From: Entrophospora sp. SA101
Lineage: Eukaryota; Glomeromycota; Glomeromycetes; Entrophosporales; Entrophosporaceae
NCBI GenBank assembly: GCA_958430865.1
Contig: CAUDNR010002179.1
Span: forward strand, 46,589-76,448
Length of the DNA stretch: 29,860 bases
Direction of reading: 5' to 3'
Shown here: piece by piece, positions 20,435-29,860 of the stretch
How positions within the stretch are numbered: the first letter of the stretch is position 1
How the letters are laid out: each line of letters opens with the position of its first letter
Translations under genes and position numbers: made by a program
Notes under the pieces: generated by a model
What the model was told of the DNA's origin: nothing
What the model saw: only the letters and a program-made list of their open reading frames with translations
The model's database searches: none

Positions 20435-21603
20435 GGACTTGAATTAGGATATTACTACCATCTTACCACTGCTAAAAGGCAAATTTAAATTCTGACTTTC
20501 TTTCTTGCCATTTATTTTTACTTTTATTTTTCTTATTACCAGTTTTCTTTTTTTCTTTTTCCTTTTTTCTTTATCTCCATTTTTCTCGTTAGCATTGGTT
20601 TTATTTTTCTATTTCTCCTTTGGGCAATCCTTTCGGATTGTTTGAAGTCCTAGCTTTAAGCGCCCCCGCAAGAGAATATGGACGTTCGTGATTCTCTTGA
20701 ACGCGTTTTTTAAAGTTAATCGAAATTATTTAGTTAATACTTCTTCATGAGCTTTAATTTATTTATTCCAAGAAGTGTTTTGCTTGAATGATATTAAACG
20801 ACTGAGGGACTAGAATGAATTGGGTTACATTCATGAGTTGGCTTAAGTGATTGAGGGATATTAAATGAATGAGGGATTAGAATGTACCGGATTGCATTCA
20901 TGACTGAGGGATTAGAATGTACCGGATTACATTCATGAGTTGGCTTAAGCGATTGAGGGGATGATTAAATGATCGAGGGATTAAATGCCCGAGGATGATT
21001 AAAGATGATTAAATGATTGCAAAATAACCTTGGCGTGAAGAAGTGTCGGTTCCTAAACTTGCTTAGCATTTGCCAACTCCTTTTTTTTTTTTTTTTTTAA
21101 TCTTTATATCTACTGCTGTTTCTATTTAGACGGTTCACAAACATGTACGTAATCCGTTATCACTAGTGTAAACGAGCATATAGTCAATGTCTACTTGTGC
21201 TGGCTGTTACGACAATGATGGTCATGTGCATGTTAGTATTCGAATAAGGATCATTCAAATCAAACGAATCAAAACGAATCAAAACTAAACATTTCTCCTT
21301 CCCAAAATTCTATAGATCAATGTGGTATTTAATACCGACGAGGAAGATGAAGATGAATCATTGGGGGAACAATATTTATAAATTTAGTAGTGTTAGACTA
21401 ATGAGAATGGATTAAAATTTTTATTTTTATTTTTATTTTTTTTGAAAATATCAAACATAGAAATTATTAAATTAAAAATAAATTTTACAAAGACATTTAT
21501 TTATCTATATATATTATATATAATAAAATAATTTATTCACACTTAATAATCTATAACTATCCACACACATTGTCTATTAATATTTGTTTAATGTTCATAT
21601 AAT
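20435..21603. other. Intergenic region 3' of the channel gene
   Basis: It contains a T/C-rich tract (20500-20625), the tandem repeats at 20800-20985, a T18-20 run (about 21080-21100) and ACGAATC motifs (21239-21287). At 21317-21380 a short plus-strand stretch reads NVVFNTDEEDEDESLGEQYL and stops. It is preceded by CTATAG, so it resembles the last exon of a protein, but nothing upstream continues it. No intact gene. Confidence 0.45.
20800..20985 (+). repeat. Imperfect tandem repeat with GATTGAGGGATTA motif
   Basis: The phrase TTACATTCATGAGTTGGCTT followed by AAG(T/C)GATTGAGGG occurs at 20825-20857 and 20927-20959, 102 bp apart. Between and around these copies, shorter units GACTGAGGGATTAGAATG and TACCGGATTRCATTCATGA repeat three to five times. 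This is a nested tandem array rather than a simple satellite. Confidence 0.8.
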
Positions 21604-24600
21604 CTATTCTTTCTTGGTCTTATCATCATCCCCACCTTCACCTCCATCTTTCCTATCACCATCATTGCTTTTTGCATCCTTTAATTCTGATATTAAAGTC
21701 TTGACTAAATCTTTTAATGCAGCGACTTCTGAATCAAATGATGTGATTTTAGCATTTAAATTTTTAATTAATTCATTGTTTTCTTGTAGTTGTTTATTAA
21801 TTCTATTTTCATCTTTGTTATCAATACTAGTATTATTAAAATCAGCACCACTTCTTATAATGGATTTATTATTATTATTTTGAAATCTTAGAGGTGTCTT
21901 CATCATACGGCTCTTTGATTTAAAACTACCATCAAAATTACTACTACCAATGATAATATTATTGTTGCTGATGATGCCACTGTTGCGATTGCTGATGATG
22001 CCGCTGTTGCGGTTACTGTTGCTGATGCTACCGCTACTAGACCTTTTCTTTTTAAAATACCATAAACTATTTTCATCGGTACTTAAATCGTCATCATCAA
22101 ATTTATACTGTAGAAAGTCATTCCTACTCTCATATCGTTTAAATATACAACCTCGGCGATCTTTAGATCTCTCCTTCCACTCATCAAAATTATCACTATG
22201 ACCAACATAATATATATACTTTGGTTCATTTGGTGCTGGCCAAAAATAAAATTTCTTATGTTCCAGTGCTTCATAATCTGCGATCATATCTGCTTTGAAT
22301 CGAAGACATGCGTATCGACCTTTTGATGCTGCTTCTTCAAATACTCCACTATTAATTAATAATTAATTAATTAATCAATTAAAAGACGATTAACATTACT
22401 CTACTAGCATAATAATAACATTACTACTACTAATAATAACAATTTTACATATGACATACCTCATGAAAGCAATAAACATATTTTGCATAACACTAACCAA
22501 CATAATACTAGCAATCATAGATAAAACTTTTATAGCCCAGGTATTCCAAGAATCTCTCTGCGTCCAAACACCATTTATCCAAAAATACGTTGCTTCAATT
22601 GCTGTAAAAAAATTAGAGAATGGATTATCAGACGTTGAATTTGGATCAAAACCTGTTTTAAATGCTAAATTTGGTATTGTGTCATTTGTTGTGGGATCGA
22701 ATGCTACATATGAATTTACATTTGGTTCGTAACCAATTGAAGTTGGATTTTGAAGTAATATGAACCTATAATATAATTTATATATATGTATGTTAGAATT
22801 ATGATGATATGAAGGTGAAGGGAAAATTATTTTCACTTACATGGTATGCGCAAATGCCACAATTATTACAACCATGAATAACAAGAAGGGCCATACAGTT
22901 TTTAAAATATTTATAACTATATAAATGTATACACACGGAGCATCAAATAATCTAAGGTATAAAATCTAAAAGCAAATGAAAGAGAGTAATTAATTAATTG
23001 GTTGCTTTAAAAATAATTCATTCATCCGTCCATCTACTCATAAATAAATAGTTCTTCTACACTTACAAATTCACACCACATGAAAAGAATGGTGAAAGAC
23101 ATCCAAGTCACCAAAGTTGGATCATTTGATTCACCAATAAATCCAGTTTGAAAATCAAAAGTTGTCTTCAAACAAAGACTCATCACAAACACTGGACTAA
23201 ATAACGTGACCAAATCAAATATATTGTAAATGTCAAAGAGATAATTTCTCCATCCATAATGTTTCATTTGTTTCATCTCAATAAAAAATAAATAATAGGC
23301 CGCATAATAAAAATAAACTACCAATGTTATCAAAAGAATTCCTAATCCTGGTCCTACATTCAATTTGGTGATGAATGCGTAACACAAAATACCATAGCTT
23401 AATGCATATAGAGAAAATAGAATGAATGAATGCAAGAAATGGAGTCGGGCAGGGTTCCACCTAAAATCTATTATTGCCTCCATTGCAGGATTATCAAATA
23501 TAAAAATATCTTCATCCAATTTTATAACTTGCGCAAATGGACTCAACACATCCAATTTTTTCCTGCCTACTTGATAACCTCTTGGTACAAAAACATGTTT
23601 AAATATATTTTTCAACAATACTAGAAAATTTGGCATATTAAAATCCTTAACATCGTCAATTACTTCTTGCAATTTTTGTGTTGGCAAACTATTAAGTGTA
23701 AAGTTGGGAAATGGAACAACTCTCAACACTATAGGAGGCGGCATTGTACTGCTACTAGTACTATTGGTAAGCGACGTTATCATCCCGAAACATTTGATCA
23801 AACAATCACCGGCAAATTGCTTCAAACTGAATTTGGTTACCATATCTGTTTGTTTGAGTTTTGTATTGCCTTTAAATGCTTTGAATTCAGCTCGTCGGAA
23901 TTTTAACATCTCCTCTTTTGTTATTAGATCATCAATTGCATAATTACCGTCAAGATCCTTTTCAGCAAAACACTCTTTATAAAATAGATCTTCGACATAA
24001 TGCTCCAAATTATGTTTATAAAGGTGTGGCAAGGCTTTCGAGGCTGTCACCATCCAACCAAGATGTTCAAGTGCATTATTACCATAATAATCTAAAAAAT
24101 ACCCAACCATTATTGATTTTTTACGTTCCCCACCTTTACAATAACGATAAAATTGCCGTTAACATTTTTTTTAATGTGTTAAAAAAATTTTTATATGTCA
24201 ATAGTGATTTACTTACCATTTGAATATTCAATTGCTAGTTCCAGTACAGTTTTTTCTTTTTTTTTCTTTTTTAATTTTTTTTGGATAGGTTTTTTATCAT
24301 TACGAACAACACTATTATAATTACTACTAACATTATTTGTATCGTAAGTTTTAAAAATTTCAGACATAACTTTCCATTTTTCAGTCATAGGCACATGCAG
24401 CTTTCTTTTAGAATCGTGTGAACACCTTCTCTCTATACCATATAAACCATTAATATTATTATTATTGTAGTTGTTTTTGCTGAAAATTTCTTCTTTGCCA
24501 AATAATATGAACTTAATCAAAGAGTTGGAACCACCTCTAACGAGTTTTGACATCAAATCATATCTAACATCTATCAATTTCCACATTTCTGGTTTATTGT

Positions 24601-26275
24601 CAACAAATCTCCAAATAATTTTAGTTATGAATTCCAACATTTTTTCAAACTTATGCTGTTTTTCATATCCAACCAACTGATCTCGCTTACCGTTAAGATG
24701 TTCTAATGCTTTGCATGCATGTATAATAGGTGTGACATGGTGATCTTTATATGGCCATCGGATTGTTGCTTTTTGTGAAGCTTTTGGTCCCCATGCTACA
24801 TCCAATAGAAAAGTTCCTTCTCCTATATACAATTCTTGTACAAGTATAGAATGACGGATTTTATAATTTTTATTAAAATCATCATTGTTCTTGTTGTTAC
24901 TAGTACGATTAAAAAGTTTTTTAAAAAAATTATCATCATTGGCATTGTCAACATCATCCTCATCATCCTCATCATCCTCATCATCATCATCATTTATTGT
25001 CCAAATATATTCTAATATTATTATATCATCATCATTTTTCCTCCATATTTGTACAGTTGTTGAACCAATTAATAATTGGAGTGTTAGTTCTTTATTTAGA
25101 AAAGCAGAAATCCTCTGCCATTGGTTATTAATTATCCAAGGCTCCTGATTATCAACCAACAGCTGAACACCGCTGATATAATTATTATATGATTTAAGAG
25201 AATCATTAGGTATATACAATTTATGATTTACATTCGGAGTTTGCCAATTTGATTCCTGCAAAAATTTTTTAGTGATTGTGTAGACTTTATTTTTCTCCAA
25301 AGTTTTCCTCAGGTCCAATTTATCAATTGAACAAGCTTTTATAAAATCTTCATGATTCGTAATGTTGACTATGCTTCCATCACCATATATTCTTAATACA
25401 ACGTTTGAATTTCTTGCTAAATGAGATCTCTCAATATTCTTTGATGGGAACAATCCACGAAAATCTCTTACACTTTTCATTACATTATTATTATTCTGGA
25501 AATTGTTATTAATATTATTAATATCACCAGCACTATCGTAAAATAAATTCCAAATGTTTATTACTGGTCTTGAATCATTTTTAGCTTGAGTTAGTACCAA
25601 TACTTGTTCATCATCATTAAAAAATTCAGTTAGTATAATTTGCTGGTCTTCACCAAAATCCTTTGAGGCAATTTCCAGTCCATTCTCCATCAAATAAATT
25701 GTAATTTTACCAATTCCTCTCGAGTATGCTAATAATTGTCTATTGGTAGAAATTGCATAAGTGGACATGCCATAACTTTTAATCAAATGACTTTTTTTCT
25801 TATTATTATTTTCATCATCAATATCATCATCATCAATATCATCATCATCACTGTCATCATCATCTTTTAGTTGCAAGCTTTGTTCTAGTTCCATGTCCAT
25901 TAAATTGTATACTTCCATAGTTTGAACTCTGTCTTTATACTGATCAAATAAAAGATAGTTCTCATAAATACATCTACTCAGTCTACCTATACATGGTTTA
26001 TTAGCATAATATCTGACCAGATCTTCTTCAAAATTGTGTGGATATTGATAAGTTTGAACTTCATCCATTTTGTTTTCCTTGGTGTTTAATATTATCCTAT
26101 AAATACCTGATGAATTAAATAGGACCAGAGTTGTTTTCTTATGAGCGTTTAATAGTGATGATATTTCCGGTGTCATGACTGATGAAGATAATAACTTTGC
26201 TAATTCGGAATGCGTTAATCCACTAAGCTTATTATTAATTTTTACAATATTATCATCATCACTTTTAATTTTCAT
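21604..26275 (-). CDS. TRP-like ion channel with non-ankyrin N-terminal region
   Basis: Five exons on the minus strand: 26275-24217, 24133-23067, 22965-22841, 22765-22460, 22348-21604 (TAA). All introns are GT-AG and phases fit: 1433 aa. The N-terminus (1-686) has WD40/beta-propeller-like strands (STYAISTNRQLLAYSRGIGK) interrupted by Asp- and Asn-rich low complexity. Residues about 917-1185 form an Ion_trans-type core: S1 917-942, S2 950-972, S3 984-1008, S4 1026-1048, S5 about 1053-1085 (IYIVINILKTVWPFLLFMVV), a pore loop near 1122-1150, S6 about 1158-1185 (MLVSVMQNMFIAFMR). The S4-S5 pattern resembles TRPA/TRPV channels. The C-terminal tail (1186-1433) has an Asn/Ser-rich linker and a coiled coil (about 1370-1415). 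It is probably a cation channel; ligand unknown. I recall many relatives in Rhizophagus. The frame stays open 27 codons upstream of ATG 26275, up to the duplication junction at 26357, so the gene may be 5'-truncated. Confidence 0.85.
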
Positions 26276-26356
26276 GAAATTTCTCCTATCGTTGTTATTA
26301 TAATTAAGATTACTATCGTTAATATTACTAACTGGAGTTTTGTTATCACTTAAAGT

Positions 26357-28325
26357 TAGCTGAAAATGATTGTCTCAAAATATCATAACTATTATTTGTT
26401 TGATAAATTGTAATATTATTAATAGATGGAACAATTGATAAATAATATGTTATGTTGATTTCTTCACTGTTTTTTCTATTACTCCATTTATTGGTGGGTA
26501 AGTAACGTTAACATGTGAATTAAGATATCCTTTATCTAATAATTAAAAAGCAACTAAATTAGGTATTTAATCAGATTTTAAATATTCTATATATGATAAA
26601 CGTAATATGATAAATATAATATAAAAAATAATATACCATCTGGCAGAAGTTTAGGAACTTCAGTTGAAATTAATTGCCAATTTTTATTATCATTTTCATT
26701 AGGTATAATTGCAACAAATGTGTTATTGTGAAGTAACATTCCAAAATTTAAATGTTCTGGAAGAAATGATGAAATTGTTAAATTATTTGGCAGATCTAAA
26801 GTTGAATTTATCTTCAAATCATCATCTAATAGATATACAGTTATTGTTGATTTATTTTTATATGTTTCACTTTGTGAAATAGAGCTGACTAAAAATCCAC
26901 CATAATATAGTGGATTTGGTATAAGAAGCAAAGAATTTTGAAATTGGTCAAATTCTAATGGTTCAACACTTTTAACAGCACTATTAAGTTAAATATTAGG
27001 TTAATATTAATTAAAATATGACTAGTGATATGTAATGATGATGGTTCTGAATAAAAAATTTACCCATTTGATGAAAATAAAATTCTCATCCAATAATTTT
27101 CAATTTTAGATAATTTCAAAGCACATCTATATCCTATGATGGTATATCCAGTACCACAACGCATCATTTCAATTTTTAAATTTACATCTGCAGATTGATA
27201 TATCAAAAATTGTTCAACTATTTCATTAGGATATATTAAAGAAACATATATGGATGTTGATGGTTGATTTGGTTTATCAATTTTTGTGCTATTGTTATTT
27301 TTAGTAATTGTTGTATTAGCAATAACAATCCCAAATCCATTATTTAAAGCTTGAAAACAAATAACCAATAAATAATTTCCATCTTTCAATGGTGCTTGGA
27401 CAATAGTTCCAGTTTTCAATTTGGTTATTTCTCCATTTTCATTTCTAAATATTTATAAATATTTAAATATTTATATCTCAATTATTATAATTGATTAAAT
27501 TCATAAAATAATTACGGTAAATTAAAATAAATCCATTGGAGATCATTTGAATCTGTTTTAGTGTTAATCAACAAGAATCCATCATTAATGCCTTCATTTT
27601 CTGTAAAGTTATATGGGTGCCCGTATACACCTTCATAAAAACTTGTTTCCCCAATATGAAATTCACTGGATTGGATTTAATAAATTTGTTTATTTAATCA
27701 AAGCATAATCATGTATTTTTCCGCAAAAATATCCGCAAATCGCCAAATCAATTTCTAAATAAGGATAACACGCACCCAACCAATAAAATTGGATATTTTC
27801 ATGATGCTGCGCAAATTTGCGGATATTTTTGCGGAAAAATACATGATTTTAATCAAAGCTAATTAATCATAATAAAATTTTTTTTTACCTAATAAATTCT
27901 CCATTTATAGATAATAAAATTCCATAAGTTACAGATGAATTGACATTGGTAGAATTTGTATAAACTAACAATCCATATTTTGGTAAAAGCTTAATTATCA
28001 TTAGAGTAACTCTATTACCATCAATTGTCTTAATCTTACAGAAATTAAACTCAGGTATTGGATATATTTGGGTAGAGGTTTCTACTGTCCCGTTAGCATA
28101 AATAACCCTAATGTAAAATTTTGGCTCAAAGCATGTTTCATTAATGGGTTTAATCATATAAATAACCAGAGTTCCATCTATATAAAACATTGTATTAAAA
28201 ACATAAAGACCAGATTCATTCTCATTGTATGTAATTATGCTATAAGAATTTACATGTTGATAATTTAGGAAAACTATGCAAAAAAGCATCAAAAATATCA
28301 TCAAGCCAAAAATTTTTCTAGCCAT
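26357..28325 (-). pseudogene. Copy B: 3'-truncated copy of the secreted-ectodomain gene
   Basis: Exons: 28325-27889, 27665-27516, 27444-27064, 26980-26637, then 26529 to the breakpoint at 26357. The start is ATG 28325 (signal peptide MARKIFGLMIFLMLF). Exons 1-4 are open with intact GT-AG sites. Exon 2, dead in copy A, codes here for EFHIGETSFYEGVYGHPYNF, then TENEGINDGFLL and SNDLQWIYFN. The shared A6 frame break in exon 5 leads to stop TAA at 26450, giving about 463 aa: a signal peptide plus Asn-rich, glycosylation-prone ectodomain with no membrane segment. Copy A exons 6-11 (the membrane part) have no counterpart. So copy B is either a truncated pseudogene or a gene for a soluble secreted ectodomain. 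Intron 1 holds a foldback element (27705-27850). Confidence 0.75.
27696..27859 (+). mobile_element. Foldback MITE copy 1 with 9-bp target duplication
   Basis: The element is 27705-27850 (146 bp), flanked by a perfect 9-bp repeat AATCAAAGC (27696-27704, 27851-27859). The terminal inverted repeats match perfectly for at least 34 bp and begin AWAATCATGTATTTTTCCGC. It sits in intron 1 of copy B. The same site in copy A (6314-6322) has a single AATCAAAGC and no element, an empty site that confirms the insertion. A 9-bp duplication with long terminal repeats points to a Mutator-like (MULE) mobiliser; this family assignment is inferred. Confidence 0.9.
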
Positions 28326-28397
28326 ATTCAAAGGAAGTTTGCGAGTTCTGTTTAATAGAATTTTTGATTTTTCTAAAAAAGGTTAAACCTGTAGAAG

Positions 28398-28440
28398 TTT
28401 TTTATGTCCAATAAAGCAGGGATTTAAAAAATTTTTTTTT
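28398..28440 (-). promoter_or_regulatory. Putative core promoter of copy B
   Basis: This is the counterpart of the copy A promoter. CTGCTTTATTGGA is kept, but TATAAAAAA is changed to CATAAAAAA (28406-28398), which could weaken initiation. It lies about 73 bp before ATG 28325. Confidence 0.3.
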
Positions 28441-28456
28441 CAAAACTCCTTGTTTA

Positions 28457-28878
28457 TATGTAAAAAAATTTTCATCGCGTAACTTTAAAATCGGCTCGGG
28501 ATTATGGGTAGAAAATACAATATTCATTTATAATAAAATCGATTATTTCATTTAGGGAAAAGCAATAAAAGCTATTTATTGCTTATTTATTATTTTTTTA
28601 CTTTAAATAAATAATAAGTATTGTTTTTTTTTAAATTTTACTTTTAAATAAATATATTAACATATAGTTTAATCTATATATAACAAACCTTTCATCCATA
28701 TATGGGGTGTGGACAATAGAAACGTGACCAACGTACCTTGAGTTAATGGCACCCCTATGTTGAATTCACTGCAAGGATTAATTTTAGCTTAGAAACCATA
28801 CCCACTTTGCTTAATAAAGTTAAAGAAATTATAAACGATGTAATTAAAATAGGGAGTGATCAACAACAAGATTTTAAG
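28457..28878. other. Intergenic, no gene seen
   Basis: AT-rich sequence with A/T-rich partial palindromes around 28580-28620 and a dispersed-repeat copy at 28700-28821. No coding content was recognised. Confidence 0.5.
28700..28821 (+). repeat. Dispersed repeat, copy 3
   Basis: It matches 1723-1850 in the same orientation (ATATGGGGTGTGGA start, AAGGATTAATTTTAGCTTAG, ACCATACCCACTT, TAATAAA end). Its GTGGACAATAGAAA start is shared with 1886-1975. Confidence 0.6.
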
Positions 28879-29055
28879 CAGAGGATGAAAGGATGAAAAT
28901 CATGTATTTTTCCGCAAAAATCATCCGCAATTTTGCGCAGCATCATGAAAATATCCAATTTTATTGGTGGGTTTGATGTGTGTTATCCTTATTTAGAAAT
29001 TGATTTGATGATTGCGAATGATTTTTGCGGAAAAATACATGATTATCAGAGGATG
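28879..29055 (-). mobile_element. Foldback MITE copy 2, opposite orientation
   Basis: The core is 28896-29046 (151 bp) with the same terminal repeats and internal sequence as copy 1, in reverse orientation. The 9-bp repeat CAGAGGATG lies at 28879-28887 and 29047-29055. An 8-bp GGATGAAA tandem duplication at the left junction (28883-28898) adds spacing there; removing it brings the left target repeat directly against the element end. The end triplets ATA and AAA swap sides between copies, as expected for opposite orientations. No coding capacity. Confidence 0.85.
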
Positions 29056-29143
29056 CGCAGTGAGCTTTTTTGAACTTTATTAATAATATTTGTGTAATAC
29101 AAAAAAAAATCCGAGATTCTCATATTTAATATTAATATATATA

Positions 29144-29440
29144 TTAATTAATTAATTGGCCAAGACCTCTTTGGTTTACATTTTTCAATCTTGCATACTC
29201 CTGAATTACAGATTGATCAGTTTTTATATTAGAAAAGTCAAAATCTAAGATTCTAAGTGAATCCCAAGAAGGCACTCTGCTCATGGCTACATATACTTGA
29301 CCAGGTGCAAACATATTTTAATCGATGCTGACAGTTGCATGAGGTAATGTTAATCCTCGGGTTTTGTGCACAGTAAGAGCAAAGGCATTTTGCAGAGGAA
29401 ATTGTTGTCTTGATGCAGGGCTTCTGTTGATATCAAAGTA
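29144..29440 (-). pseudogene. C-terminal fragment of a PIF1-like (Helitron-type) helicase
   Basis: The minus-strand frame reads RQQFPLQNAFALTVHKTRGL, then TLPHATVSID, a TAA stop, then NMFAPGQVYVAMSRVPSWDS and LRILDFDFSNIK, ending at TAA 29144. The blocks F-P-L-x-x-A-x-A-x-T-V-H-K-x-x-G-L-T and Q-V-Y-V-A-x-S-R are the conserved motifs V and VI region of PIF1/RecD-type superfamily 1 helicases; Helitrons carry this domain. The in-frame stop replaces an acidic residue (likely GAA to TAA). Upstream coding is lost at about 29440. It is a dead fragment, probably from a Helitron. Confidence 0.8.
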
Positions 29441-29860
29441 ATACTTAGTGTATAACAATCAATTCAATTGTTGATTAAATTAAAAATTGTCAAATTTAAA
29501 TTTCTTTTTTTATGTTAAAGGTAATTTGTTAAAGGTAATTCGTAGTGTTTTTTCTCATATTATTTTAATTTATATTAAAATGATATAGAAAATTTAAATT
29601 CAAGTTTTTAAGGACCAATCAGATTTCTTTATTTATGAAAAAGTCAAAATCTGATTGGTTGAAATGAATTATAGCGTTAACACTAACTAAATAAGAAGTA
29701 ATAAACATAAATGTAACATCTATATTTTTTATTACAATGTGTTTATTTAGAAAGAGTTAGTTCATTTAGTTGTATCATAGCAAGTATGATTATTTTGAGT
29801 GTAATAAGTCATATCCAAGTTAGATAATGCTCACATGAAATTGTGTTTAATTTTTTTGGT
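29441..29860. other. Intergenic, with one small hairpin
   Basis: No gene was seen. A hairpin pairs ACCAATCAGATTT (29614-29626) with AAATCTGATTGGT (29647-29659) around a 20-bp loop. Weak similarity between outer flanks (TAGTGTT words) could mean a longer worn foldback element. Confidence 0.45.

Larger units (their letters stand above)
26357..28456. repeat. Direct duplication, right copy (about 2.1 kb)
   Basis: It matches 4831-6897 in the same orientation. Its left limit is at TAGCTGAAAATG (26357), 82 bp upstream of the channel start codon. Its right limit is at about 28456, after CAAAACTCCTTGTT. See the left copy for the pattern of identity. Confidence 0.92.

Noticed and set aside
21584..22201. 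Plus-strand Leu/Ser-rich frames
   Set aside because: Antisense readings of the Asn/Ser-rich linker and coiled coil of the channel C-terminus.
23430..24223. Several plus-strand open frames opposite the channel gene
   Set aside because: They are antisense to well-supported channel exons and have no recognisable content of their own.
24885..25148. Plus-strand frame with long Ser run
   Set aside because: It is the reverse reading of the Asp-rich tract (GAT repeats) in channel exon 1.
1..29860. tRNA, rRNA, CRISPR or bacterial operon features
   Set aside because: No cloverleaf with B-box-type sequence, no rRNA core, and no regularly spaced repeats with unique spacers were seen; the spliced genes show a eukaryote.

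Overview
This looks like nuclear DNA of a filamentous fungus, most likely an arbuscular mycorrhizal fungus close to Rhizophagus (Glomeromycotina). The DNA is very AT-rich. Genes are cut by many short GT-AG introns. There is a fungus-specific chitin synthase export chaperone (Chs7), a eukaryotic-type methylenetetrahydrofolate reductase (MTHFR), and several protein types that I recall mainly from Rhizophagus. The genus is an inference; 'spliced fungal DNA' is read directly. All exon models come from reading splice signals by eye.

Layout. 1-3 kb: no gene; a 16-bp tandem repeat, a clean 115-bp hAT-type MITE with an 8-bp target duplication, and copies of a dispersed repeat. 3.07-6.78 kb (minus): an 11-exon gene for a secreted-ectodomain, multi-pass membrane protein, damaged in its 5' half (copy A). 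6.9-11.9 kb: transposon debris, including two hAT BED-finger remnants, one inside a ~600-bp deletion derivative. 12.01-14.62 kb (plus): intact 9-exon MTHFR, 588 aa. 15.2-15.7 kb (minus): a decayed ribosomal protein eL6 gene. 15.95-17.28 kb (minus): intact 5-exon CHS7-like gene, 315 aa. 17.3-21.6 kb: no intact gene; repeat ends, a ~1-kb inverted-repeat element and tandem repeats. 21.60-26.28 kb (minus): 5-exon TRP-like ion channel, 1433 aa. 26.36-28.33 kb (minus): second, 3'-truncated copy of the 3-7 kb gene (copy B). 28.9-29.5 kb: a second copy of a small foldback element and a PIF1-like helicase fragment.

The most notable structure is the direct duplication of about 2.1 kb (4831-6897 and 26357-28456), about 20 kb apart. 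One 596-bp stretch is identical between the copies, while the rest has diverged. Copy A has lost exon 2 through mutation of both splice sites plus a 149-bp insertion, yet skipping that exon keeps frame. Copy B has gained a foldback element in intron 1 and ends at a breakpoint 82 bp before the start codon of the channel gene. Copy A supplies the empty site that proves the 9-bp target duplication of that element, which appears to be a new MITE family.

The two intact metabolic or secretory genes (MTHFR for one-carbon metabolism and methionine supply; Chs7 for exit of chitin synthase from the ER) are ordinary single genes with no sign of working together.
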